Shown here one piece after another: positions 17,615 through 25,423 of a stretch of 64,000 bases of DNA. The translations under genes were made by a program, and so were the position numbers. Numbering within the stretch: position 1 is the first letter of the stretch; every line of letters starts with the position of its first letter. The stretch lies in NCBI RefSeq assembly GCF_001427105.1, contig NZ_LMGI01000005.1, forward strand, positions 1 to 64,000. Direction: 5' to 3'. A model generated the notes under the pieces. It searched no databases, was not told the origin of the DNA, and saw only the letters and a program-made list of their open reading frames with translations. Origin of the DNA: Sphingopyxis sp. Root154. Lineage in GTDB: Bacteria; Pseudomonadota; Alphaproteobacteria; Sphingomonadales; Sphingomonadaceae.

Positions 17615-19717
17615 TCAGAACCGGTAACCGAGCGAGGCGACGACATAGCGGCGATTGCCGCTGAAGCAGTCGCCGAAGGTGCGGCAGGCGGTGAAATAGC
17701 TCTTGTCGAACAGGTTCGAGGCGTTGACCGCGGCGGTCCAGCGGTTCCAGTCGACCGACACCAGCGCATCGACGAGCGTGTAGGAGGGGGTCGTTATCGC
17801 GCTCGTCGGGCCGGTCGATCGGGTATTGCCGATATGGCGCACGCCCGCGCCGATCCGCAGCTGCGCATCGGTGCCGAGCGGGACCGCTTTCACCGCCCAC
17901 AGTGACGCCTGATCGCGCGGCACGTCGTTGACGCGCGCGCCCTCTTCATAGGTGTAGAGGCTTTCCGAAACGCGCGCATTGTTGTGGCTGTATGCCGCCG
18001 TGAGCTGGAAGTTGCCGGGCAGGTCGAACGCGCCTTCGACTTCAAAACCTTTGGAGGTCACTTCGCCGGTCTGGAAGACGTTGATCGGGTCGGCCGGATC
18101 ATTGGTCGGGCGGTTCTGCTCGACGATGTCGTAATAGGCCGCGGTAACGAGAATGCCGCGCTGCGGCTGCCACTTGATGCCGCCTTCATACTGCCGTCCG
18201 CGCGTCGGGACATAAGGTTCGCCCGTACGCGGATTGATCCCCGAAACCGGCTGGAACGCCTCCGAATAGCTGAGGTAGGGGGACAGGCCATAACCGATCT
18301 CGCCGATCAGGCCGACCTTGAAGGTCCACGCCGTATCGACGACCGCCGGGGCGCCTTCGGTCTTCGACCGCGCGCGGTCGTGGCGGACACCGGCGACCAG
18401 CGTGACCCGGTCGGCATAGCGGATCTGGTCCTGGACATAGACGCCGAGCTGCGTGTTGCGCTGGTCGGGCAGGGCGGCATAGGGCAGCACGTCCGCCGCG
18501 ACGCCGCTGTTATTCGGATTATAGGCGTCGACCGGGGTGATGCCGGGCGTGAATGCGCTTCCGCCCGACGCGCTGAGCGTGCGCTCGAAATAATTGGTGT
18601 AGTCGATGCCGACGAGGAGTTGGTGGCTGAACGGTCCGGTGTCGAAGGTCAGGCGCGCGTTCGTGTCGCTGGTAAAGATCTTGCCGTGCGGCTTGGTCTG
18701 ATAGGCGTAGCGATGCAGCGTGCGGCCCGTTTCGGCGGTGCCGTCGATGAACGGATTGGTCGGGTTCGAATAGACGTCGGGATAAAGCTCGCGGAAGGTC
18801 GCCTTGGCGTCGGTGTAACGCGCCCGCGCGCTGAGGCTGAGCAGGTCGGAAACCCGCTGGTCGACGATGAGCGTCGCCGACAGCGTGCGTTGGCGGAGCG
18901 TGTCATAATCCTCGTCGCCAAGGAATGTGCGGTTGCTGAGCCGGCGATCGTCGTTGGGCGCGCCAATGGCGGACACGACAGGAAGAAACTGCTGGCTCGA
19001 TGCCGAGCGGTCGCGCTGATAGAGGCCGATCAAAGTGACTTGCGTATCGGCACCCGGGCGCCAGCTCAGCGAGGGCTGGACGAGCACACGATTGTCGTCG
19101 AGCAACCGCGTCTGCTGGCCCGCGTCGCGCACGACCGCGACGACGCGGCCGGCCAGCGTATCGCCGCTGAGCGGGCCGGTCAGGTCGACCATCGCCTGCT
19201 TGCGGTCCCACGATCCATATTCGATCCGCGCGCTGCCGCCCGCTTCGAACTCGGGGCGCTTGCTGACGCTGTTGATGATGCCGCCGTTGGATGCCTGACC
19301 GTAAAGCACCGAAGACGGCCCGCGCAGCACTTCGACGCGCGAGAGCGTGTCGACAGCGGCGCGGGCGAAGGGTGCGAAGGTGTAGAGGCTGCGCATCCCG
19401 TCGAGGAACTGGACGGGTGCGAGCCCGCGCACGACGCTTGCGTCGTTGCGCGTGTCGAGGCCATAGGCCTCGCCGGTGACGCCGGCCGAATAGCGAAGCG
19501 TTTCTTGCAGGTTCAGCGCACCGCGGTCGCGGAAAAGCTCTTCGGTGACGACGCTGATCGCCTGCGGGGTTTCGACGAGCGGCGTGTCGCTCTTGGTCGC
19601 GGTGACGGCTCTGTCGGCGGTGACGGTGATCTCCGCGCTGGTCTGGCTTTCCTGCGCCTGCGCTGCGCCCGTCCAGGCCGCCGTTACCAGCAAGGCGCTG
19701 ATCATTTTACGTTTCAT
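17615..19717 (-). CDS. TonB-dependent siderophore receptor
   Basis: 700 residues from the ATG at 19717, which has a strong GGAGG site. Signal peptide ~1-22 ending AAQAQ. The plug carries ETPQAISVVTEELFRDRG, LNLQETLRYSAGVTGEAYG, RVEVLRGPSSVLYGQ and GGIINSVSKRP, the pattern of the ferrichrome/ferric-siderophore receptor family (FhuA/FpvA-like). The barrel ends with YVVASLGYRF, carrying the terminal Phe. It imports a ferric siderophore across the outer membrane; the ligand cannot be named. A Fur-like inverted repeat lies ~48 bp upstream and a PepSY protein follows directly, so iron-repressed expression is likely. Confidence 0.92.
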   Translation of the reverse strand: MKRKMISALLVTAAWTGAAQAQESQTSAEITVTADRAVTATKSDTPLVETPQAISVVTEELFRDRGALNLQETLRYSAGVTGEAYGLDTRNDASVVRGLAPVQFLDGMRSLYTFAPFARAAVDTLSRVEVLRGPSSVLYGQASNGGIINSVSKRPEFEAGGSARIEYGSWDRKQAMVDLTGPLSGDTLAGRVVAVVRDAGQQTRLLDDNRVLVQPSLSWRPGADTQVTLIGLYQRDRSASSQQFLPVVSAIGAPNDDRRLSNRTFLGDEDYDTLRQRTLSATLIVDQRVSDLLSLSARARYTDAKATFRELYPDVYSNPTNPFIDGTAETGRTLHRYAYQTKPHGKIFTSDTNARLTFDTGPFSHQLLVGIDYTNYFERTLSASGGSAFTPGITPVDAYNPNNSGVAADVLPYAALPDQRNTQLGVYVQDQIRYADRVTLVAGVRHDRARSKTEGAPAVVDTAWTFKVGLIGEIGYGLSPYLSYSEAFQPVSGINPRTGEPYVPTRGRQYEGGIKWQPQRGILVTAAYYDIVEQNRPTNDPADPINVFQTGEVTSKGFEVEGAFDLPGNFQLTAAYSHNNARVSESLYTYEEGARVNDVPRDQASLWAVKAVPLGTDAQLRIGAGVRHIGNTRSTGPTSAITTPSYTLVDALVSVDWNRWTAAVNASNLFDKSYFTACRTFGDCFSGNRRYVVASLGYRF

Positions 19718-19764
19718 CGCGAACCTCCAATATGGGAAGCGCGCTAGACGCGAATGATCGCTAC

Positions 19765-19779
19765 TGCAACCCATTTGCA
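19765..19779. promoter_or_regulatory. Fur-like operator
   Basis: TGCAA-CCCAT-TTGCA is a perfect 5-bp inverted repeat with a 5-base spacer, about 48 bp before the start of the siderophore receptor. It resembles alphaproteobacterial Fur boxes containing TGCAAAT/ATTTGCA. Function is inferred from position and target. Confidence 0.45.
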
Positions 19780-19903
19780 AGAACGCGGCCTGCCAGCCAG
19801 GAAGATCGCGCGCTGAGCGTGCGGGCTGACAGCTTGAACGCCCGCAACCGTGCAAATCTGGCCTCTCAGTCTGATGACAGGCTCGTTGGGACGGTGCCGG
19901 ACA

Positions 19904-20833
19904 TTAATAGGCTTTTCGGTCCGGGTGCGTTAATTCGGCTTCCGAAGGCCAATGGCCTTGCGGATTTTCCCGAACGATCTCGGTCAGCAGCGCCTTCGCG
20001 CCTTTTTCGTCGCCAGCAAAGCGGCGCTCCATCGCGATCGCGAACTTGATCGTGCTGTCGCGGCTGTCCTTGAAACCGGCGGGATCAAGGCGACCCTGCA
20101 TGATCTGGACCGCCTGGTAATAAGTGAAATTCTCGATCAGCTTCAGCCCCGGCTCGATCGCGTCGATCGCGGCGCGCGCCTTGTCGTGCTGCCCCATCTT
20201 CCGGTACGCGAGATAGGTCCAATAGGCGGTCGGCACGCGCATGTCGTCGCGCGCGAAATCGGCCGAAAGTTCGAGCGATTTCGCCATGCCCGATACCATC
20301 GTCGGATAGTCGCCCGTCGCGAAGCTCGTTTGCGCATGATAATAGATGATGTTGCCGCGATAGGTGCTGATCGTGAGGCCGATCGGGTTGGGCATGCCGT
20401 CGGGTTCGAAACTGTCGGGCGTGTCGCCCATCAGCGCGAGCGCCTTTTCATAATCGGCGAGCGCCTCCTTGAACTTGCGCGCGCGCGTGAGGTCGCGGGC
20501 GCGGAAGCGATAGAGCTTGTAGCTGTCCGGAAACTGCTTGATTCCGGCGGAAAAGGCATCGACCGCGTCGCAGATGCGCCCCGCATAGTCGAGGCGGCGC
20601 CCGTACCAGATATGGCTATCCTCGCGGTCCGGCGCGATGCGCAGCGCCGCTTCGGCAATCGCGATATCGTCGTCGAGTATCTTCTGTGTCGCCGCCGAAA
20701 ATTTCGGCACCGTCAGCGGCGAGCCGATCAGGCTGGTCGCGCAATTCCCCGCGTCGGCGCCAGGGACGTTCGCCGACGCAGGGGCTGCCGTCAGCAGCAA
20801 GGCGAGGGTGAGGGCGGAAATGCGGGGGCTCAT
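19904..20833 (-). CDS. Exported TPR-repeat protein
   Basis: 309 residues from the ATG at 20833, which overlaps the dipeptidase stop (ATGA). Signal peptide ~1-21 (LTLALLLTAAPASA). The mature part is helical with TPR-like pairs: DSHIWYGRRLDYAGRICDAV, FPDSYKLYRFRARDLTRARK, DYEKALALMG, TAYWTYLAYRKMGQHDKARA. It is presumably periplasmic and without catalytic motifs. A second protein with the same plan (signal, TIWYGR/ATWYGR motif, TPRs) is encoded at 28385 on the other arm of this locus, so the two are probably paralogues serving the same uptake system. The role is unknown; a scaffold for peptide capture or a partner of the TonB receptor is a guess. Confidence 0.8.
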   Translation of the reverse strand: MSPRISALTLALLLTAAPASANVPGADAGNCATSLIGSPLTVPKFSAATQKILDDDIAIAEAALRIAPDREDSHIWYGRRLDYAGRICDAVDAFSAGIKQFPDSYKLYRFRARDLTRARKFKEALADYEKALALMGDTPDSFEPDGMPNPIGLTISTYRGNIIYYHAQTSFATGDYPTMVSGMAKSLELSADFARDDMRVPTAYWTYLAYRKMGQHDKARAAIDAIEPGLKLIENFTYYQAVQIMQGRLDPAGFKDSRDSTIKFAIAMERRFAGDEKGAKALLTEIVRENPQGHWPSEAELTHPDRKAY

Positions 20834-21894
20834 CCGATCACCTCCTGATAGATGCGGCGGACATTGGTCCCCATGATCTTTTCGACGGTGCTTGTCGGAT
20901 AGCCGAGCTTGCGCACGCCATCCCACACCACCTCCATGCGCCGCGGACCGTTGAGTTCGTTGATGAACAGCGGCCAGTCGGGCTCGTGGAAATTGGCGCC
21001 CTCTTCGCGTTTCAGCTCGGCGATATAGGCGTCGGTCATCTCGACGACGCGGTGATCACGGTCGCTGCCGATCGCGACATGGTCGGCGCCCATCACTTTG
21101 ACGGCATGATCGATATGGCGGAAATATTCGGGCAGCGCGTCGTCGCGCTTCGTCGTCAGGAACGGCCGCATCTGGCAGATCCCGGCGACCCCGCCCTTGT
21201 CGGCGAGCAGGCGCAGGTTCGCGTCGGTCGTGTTGCGGATATTGCTGTGTACCGCCATGCACGCGGTGTGCGAGACGATCACGGGGACTTTCGACGCGGC
21301 GATCGTGTCGGCCATCGTCTGCATGTTAGCATGCGACAGGTCGATCAGCATGCGTCGCTCGTTCATGCGGCCGACCAGATCGCGCCCGAAATGGGTGAGG
21401 CCGTTCGTGCCGAGTTCCTTGCACCCCGCGCCCGCCCAGTTCTGGTCGTTGTAGGTGATCTGCGCCGAGCGCACGCCGAGCTTGTAGAACAGGTCGACAT
21501 TGTCGAGGTCGCGCCCGAACTGCGTGCTGTTCTGGAACAGGTAGAAGAGCGCGAGCTGGCCGTGCGCGCGCGCGACGTCGATGTCGCCGGTCTTGGTGGC
21601 CTTCAGGAACAGCTCGGGATGTTTGGCAATATGCGCGTCATGGTCGAGCACCGCTTGCACGGCCTCTTCATAGGCTTGACCTTCATAGGCCTTGGGATCG
21701 CAGAGCGTGATCGTGATCGCATCGAGCCCGCTGGCGCGCATCTGGCCGATCAGCGCCGCATCATATTCGAACCGCACCTCGCCCATCGCGTCGAAGGTGA
21801 GCGGGCGCGTCTTCGACTGTGCCGCCGCCGCGGGCGCGAAGGCCATCGTGGCCGACAAGGCCGCCCCCGACAGGATGAAATTCCGTCTGTCCAT
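20830..21894 (-). CDS. Divergent peptidase M19 (membrane dipeptidase-like), Tat-exported
   Basis: 354 residues; GGAGAGG lies before the ATG. The N-terminus MDRRNFILSGAAL is a twin-arginine signal, cleaved near AAAAQ. The body follows the renal dipeptidase TIM barrel: LGVRSAQITYNDQN, DLSHANMQTM (His188), VPVIVSHTACMAVHSNIRNTTD (His209), DHVAIGSDRDH and a C-terminal GTNVRRI. Family members cleave dipeptides, including those with D-residues, and some beta-lactams. Oddity: the first metal motif (H-x-D near the N-terminus) reads FDAMGEV, and the bridging Glu region reads FQNSTQ, so several binuclear-zinc ligands appear absent. It may still be a peptidase of a divergent subgroup or have lost that chemistry. 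Confidence 0.82.
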   Translation of the reverse strand: MDRRNFILSGAALSATMAFAPAAAAQSKTRPLTFDAMGEVRFEYDAALIGQMRASGLDAITITLCDPKAYEGQAYEEAVQAVLDHDAHIAKHPELFLKATKTGDIDVARAHGQLALFYLFQNSTQFGRDLDNVDLFYKLGVRSAQITYNDQNWAGAGCKELGTNGLTHFGRDLVGRMNERRMLIDLSHANMQTMADTIAASKVPVIVSHTACMAVHSNIRNTTDANLRLLADKGGVAGICQMRPFLTTKRDDALPEYFRHIDHAVKVMGADHVAIGSDRDHRVVEMTDAYIAELKREEGANFHEPDWPLFINELNGPRRMEVVWDGVRKLGYPTSTVEKIMGTNVRRIYQEVIG

Positions 21895-21937
21895 CGCTTT
21901 GCCCTCTCCAAATTTTCTATTGGAAAGAAATTAGCGT

Positions 21938-21953
21938 ATAGGAAAATTATTGC
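21938..21953. promoter_or_regulatory. Candidate operator before the M19 dipeptidase operon
   Basis: ATAGGAAAATT followed by ATTGC, in the 92-bp gap before the dipeptidase. Reverse-complemented, AATTTTCCTAT is identical to 11 bases at 25318-25328 in the divergent TonB receptor/amidohydrolase promoter; AAAATTATTGC (21943-21953) also recurs at 25333-25343. This is a likely common site for the XRE-cupin regulator encoded next door. Confidence 0.4.
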
Positions 21954-21986
21954 AAGCCCGTTGATGAAGCGAGCGCATCAGGCCGC

Positions 21987-22610
21987 TCAGGCGGTGTTGA
22001 CCCACAGCACGACGGCATCTTCCTCGCTCGTCGAATAGCACGCGTGCTGCATGCTGCTGTTGATATAGATGCTGTCGCCGACGCCGAGGATCGCGGGTTC
22101 GTAATGCTCGGTCTGGAAGCAGATTTCGCCTTCGAGCACGTAGAGAAATTCCTCGCCGCTGTGCTGCGACCAGCTCTTGAAATCCTCGAGGCTGCGCGCC
22201 TTGATCGTCGTGACGAACGGCAGGATCTTCTTGTTCTTGAGCTCGGCGGCGATCAGCCGGTGACGGTAAACGGCGGTTTCCATCAAACGGCCCGCGCCGT
22301 CCATCGTGACGCTGCGCCGGCCCGCGGCATCCTGTCCCGAATTGCTTGCAAAGAGTTCGGTGATGTCGATGTCGAAGCCTGTCGCGAGTTTCTGCACGAC
22401 GTCGAAGGTCGGCGACATCTGGTCGTTTTCGATCTTCGACAATGTCGAGGCGGCAAGCGCGGTCAACCGCCCCGCATCCTCCAGCGTCATCCCGCGTTCC
22501 TTGCGCAATTGGCGCAAGCGCTCACCCAGGTGAAAGCCTTCGGATCGAGGCCGTTTCGCGGTACGCACGGCACCCAATACTTCCGGCTCATCTCCATTTC
22601 TGGGCGGCAT
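21987..22610 (-). CDS. XRE-family transcriptional regulator with C-terminal cupin domain
   Basis: 207 residues from the ATG at 22610, with GGAG five bases before; longer versions lack a comparable site. Residues ~30-88 form a helix-turn-helix (RLRQLRKERGMTLEDAGRLT, ALAASTLSKIENDQMSPTFD). Residues ~125-205 form a cupin barrel (HSGEEFLYVLEGEICFQTEH, YEPAILGVGDSIYINSSMQH). Regulators of this plan bind a small effector in the cupin and control amino-acid or amine catabolism genes. It lies between the TonB receptor and the dipeptidase, and the same plan recurs at 40798 before the D-glutamate operon. A 35-bp palindrome upstream may be its own operator. Confidence 0.9.
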   Translation of the reverse strand: MPPRNGDEPEVLGAVRTAKRPRSEGFHLGERLRQLRKERGMTLEDAGRLTALAASTLSKIENDQMSPTFDVVQKLATGFDIDITELFASNSGQDAAGRRSVTMDGAGRLMETAVYRHRLIAAELKNKKILPFVTTIKARSLEDFKSWSQHSGEEFLYVLEGEICFQTEHYEPAILGVGDSIYINSSMQHACYSTSEEDAVVLWVNTA

Positions 22611-22728
22611 AAGTCTCCAATCCTTAACTTGCTCGAGATCGTACGGCATCGGCCAATGGGGGGCGGCTGGGGGAAGAGGTCCGGCCAATCAGCCGCCGCC
22701 ATATATAAAGCACAAATTTCCGATAGGC

Positions 22729-22763
22729 TACGATATTGGCATATCCGCTATGCCAATATCGTA
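22729..22763. promoter_or_regulatory. Long perfect palindrome upstream of the XRE-cupin gene
   Basis: Two 15-bp arms, TACGATATTGGCATA and TATGCCAATATCGTA, are perfect inverted repeats around TCCGC. They lie between the end of the TonB receptor gene (stop at 22805) and the regulator start (22610). No T-run follows on either strand, so an operator (probably autoregulatory) is more likely than a terminator. Confidence 0.55.
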
Positions 22764-22804
22764 TCTGCCCACCGGAAATACAGGCCGATCTCGAACAGAC
22801 GAGA

Positions 22805-25246
22805 TCAGAATTTATACTTAGCATTCAAATAATAGAAGCCGCCAGCGACGCCAAATACGCTATGGTTGTCATAGATCAGGCCGGCGCGGGCGCGCGCAGG
22901 TCCGCGGCCCGGCGGGAAGATGTTGAAGATGTTGCGCGCGCCGACGCTCAGCTCGACATCCTCGATACCCGACCAGGTCACTTCGGCGTCGAACAGCGTC
23001 ACCGCCTTGCGCGGCAGGAAGGTCGCGCCATCGAGCCGGCGCCACGCGCCGTAGTGAATCGCGCGCGCCATGAAGCCGAAATCGCCGACCTTGGTCGTCG
23101 CCGAGAAATTGCCGCGCCAGCGCGGCGTGCCGCGTTCAAACTCGGTCACGATGGCCGGGCTGAATCCCGGGGGCGGCGCGCCGCGCAGATGCTGTTCGTT
23201 ATAGTTCACGGCAAGGCTGAAGTCGGTCGAGGCATTGTCCGACCAGCTGTGGCGATAGGTGCTCACCAGGTCGAAACCGCGAACGCGCGTGTCCATTTCG
23301 TTCTGGAAATAGCGCACCTGTTCGATGTCGGCGCCGTTCGGGAAGTTGATCGCGGCCAGCGCGGCGCGTTCGGCGGCGGTGGTGTTCCGCGAGGGCGTGA
23401 GGAGCAGGCGATCGTCGACGTCGATCTGATAGAAGTCGAGCGTGGTCAGGAAACCGTCGAGGCCGGTGAATACCACGCCTGCCGACATGTTGAACGAGGT
23501 TTCGGGCGTCAGCGCCTGCGAGCCGAAGACCTGCGCGGCAGCCGAACCCGGAACCAGCACGGCGTCGAGGATGAAGCCGCCCACGCCGTCGAGCTGCGAG
23601 GTGAGGCTGGTGCCGAATACCTGACCCGCGGCGGGAGCGCGGAAGCCCGTGCTGACCGAACCGCGGAGCGCAAAAGCATCGCTCAGCTCGAACCGTGTCG
23701 CGGCCTTGTAGCTGAAGTTGTCGCCGAACTGGTCATAGTCTTCGAAGCGGGCCGCGGCCGACAGGTTCCACCAGGACGTGATGTCGGCATCGATTTCGCC
23801 AAACACAGCATAGCTGTTCGAGTCGAAGCTGCCGGCGAATTCGGGCGAGAAGCCCTGGAAGCCGTTCGAGCCGGCGGGCAGATCCTGCAGCGGGCCGGTG
23901 GTGTAGCTGGCGGCGTCGCCCTGGCCGATGACATAGGTCTCCCTGCGGTGGCTGGCGCCCGCGAACGCCAGGATATTGTCGGTCAGTTCGTAGGAGACTT
24001 CGGCGTCGAACTGGATTTCGCGCTGGGTGAGCGAGCCGGGCTTGAACGCGGTCGGCGACTTGACGCCCATCGAAGCGTTGATCGTGCCGGTGATCGTATA
24101 GTCGACGGTGTTGGTGCCGTAGCGCGCCGACAGATCCCAGGTCAGCGGACCAGCCTGGTCGCGGAGGCCAACCAACGCGCTGAAATCTTCGAGATGGCCC
24201 TCAAATTCCGGCGTGAACCCACCCGGATAGATGGCGGCGAGGTTGAACGCCTCGGGATGCGCCGGGGTCAGGTCGAACGCCGAATTGGCATAGGTGCCGT
24301 GGCCATTCAGGCCGCCCGCGGTGAAAGGCTGGCGCAGGCCGAAGGTGACCGAGCTCTTGCCCGTCATATAGTTGCCGAACGTATAGAGTTCGAGCTCGTC
24401 GCTGAGTTCGACGCCGGCGTTCCACACCGATTTGAACGCCATGTAACGCGGGTCGAGATTGCCTTCGGGATGCTCGGGCACACCCGGAACGCCCAGGGCC
24501 CTCAGTGCTTCCGCGCCGGCGTGGGTGGCCTTTTTGGCATAGGCTTTCGCCTGATCGGTATATTGGGCGGCAATGTTGAAATAGGCATTGTCGCCGACCG
24601 GGACGGCCAGATGACCCTGGATATCATAGGTGCGGCCGCCGCTTTCATAATATTGGCCGACCTGCGCCATGATCGAGCCGCCGCTCCTGGCCTTTTTCAG
24701 TTCCATGTTGATCACGCCGGCGATTGCGTCAGAACCATATTGGGCCGAGGCGCCGTCGCGCAACACTTCGACACTCGACAGCGCGATCGGCGGAATGACG
24801 TTGAAATCCTGGCCCTGCGAGCCCGAGGTCGAGGCGTGGCCGGTGCCGATCTGCACGATCGAGGCGCGGTGGCGGCGCTTGCCGTTCATGAGCAGCAGGA
24901 CATGGTCTGCCGGCGAACCGCGCAGCGTGACCGGGCGCACGAACGACGAGCCGTCGTTGCCCTGCAGGCGCTGGGCGTTGAACGCGGGCACGAGCGTGCG
25001 CAGCGCATCGTTCACATCGGAATAGCCGGTCGCGTTGATCTGCTCGGGCGAGATGACGTCGATCGCGACCGAGCTGTCGGTGATCGAGCGATCCTTGCGG
25101 CGTGTACCGATGACGACGATGTCGCTGCCGCTCTCGTTCGACTCGGCGCCATCGTCTTCGGGCGGTGCCGACTGGGCATGCGCCATCGGTGTGATCGCGA
25201 ACGCGAGAGCCGACGACAACAACAGGCGTGACACGAACTTCGACAT
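22805..25246 (-). CDS. TonB-dependent receptor of the peptide/lysine locus
   Basis: 813 residues; AGGAGGG before the ATG is close to ideal. Signal peptide ~1-24 (MAHAQ). The plug carries SDIVVIGTRRKDRSITDSSV, PEQINATGYSDVNDALRTLV, VTLRGSPADHVLLLMNGKRRH and LSSVEVLRDGASAQYGSDAI; the barrel ends NAKYKF. The pattern KRRHRASIVQ..STSGSQGQDFN marks a sphingomonad/Caulobacter receptor group often set beside peptidases and amidohydrolases. It is divergent from the exported amidohydrolase and adjacent to the XRE-cupin gene, so a peptide or amino-acid conjugate is the likely cargo (inference). Confidence 0.9.
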   Translation of the reverse strand: MSKFVSRLLLSSALAFAITPMAHAQSAPPEDDGAESNESGSDIVVIGTRRKDRSITDSSVAIDVISPEQINATGYSDVNDALRTLVPAFNAQRLQGNDGSSFVRPVTLRGSPADHVLLLMNGKRRHRASIVQIGTGHASTSGSQGQDFNVIPPIALSSVEVLRDGASAQYGSDAIAGVINMELKKARSGGSIMAQVGQYYESGGRTYDIQGHLAVPVGDNAYFNIAAQYTDQAKAYAKKATHAGAEALRALGVPGVPEHPEGNLDPRYMAFKSVWNAGVELSDELELYTFGNYMTGKSSVTFGLRQPFTAGGLNGHGTYANSAFDLTPAHPEAFNLAAIYPGGFTPEFEGHLEDFSALVGLRDQAGPLTWDLSARYGTNTVDYTITGTINASMGVKSPTAFKPGSLTQREIQFDAEVSYELTDNILAFAGASHRRETYVIGQGDAASYTTGPLQDLPAGSNGFQGFSPEFAGSFDSNSYAVFGEIDADITSWWNLSAAARFEDYDQFGDNFSYKAATRFELSDAFALRGSVSTGFRAPAAGQVFGTSLTSQLDGVGGFILDAVLVPGSAAAQVFGSQALTPETSFNMSAGVVFTGLDGFLTTLDFYQIDVDDRLLLTPSRNTTAAERAALAAINFPNGADIEQVRYFQNEMDTRVRGFDLVSTYRHSWSDNASTDFSLAVNYNEQHLRGAPPPGFSPAIVTEFERGTPRWRGNFSATTKVGDFGFMARAIHYGAWRRLDGATFLPRKAVTLFDAEVTWSGIEDVELSVGARNIFNIFPPGRGPARARAGLIYDNHSVFGVAGGFYYLNAKYKF

Positions 25247-25317
25247 TTTTCCCTCCTTTTGGACCCACTTCCCCGACCGGAAATTCCCCGATTTCCGGCC
25301 TGTGTCATAATTTCTAA

Positions 25318-25343
25318 AATTTTCCTATCATAAAAATTATTGC
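25318..25343. promoter_or_regulatory. Candidate operator in the divergent promoter region
   Basis: AATTTTCCTAT (25318-25328) and AAAATTATTGC (25333-25343) lie between the divergent TonB receptor and amidohydrolase genes. Both words occur again before the dipeptidase gene at 21938-21953. The segment is much more AT-rich than its surroundings. It is a probable binding region for the XRE-cupin regulator of this locus. Confidence 0.4.
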
Positions 25344-25423
25344 TCAACTAGCAAAAACTTCCTATGCAAATGGAGAGGGCTGCACGGGCGGCATCGGGGC
25401 GTGGGCCTGCGGGAGAATTTCGC

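Noticed and set aside
22729..22763. Palindrome as terminator of the TonB receptor
   Set aside because: No T-run follows the stem on the minus strand and it is about 40 bp beyond the stop; an operator fits better.
22736..25231. Very long open frame antisense to the TonB receptor
   Set aside because: High-GC third-position bias makes the opposite strand open; the encoded sequence is Arg/Glu-rich shadow, and the minus-strand receptor has signal peptide, plug and barrel motifs.
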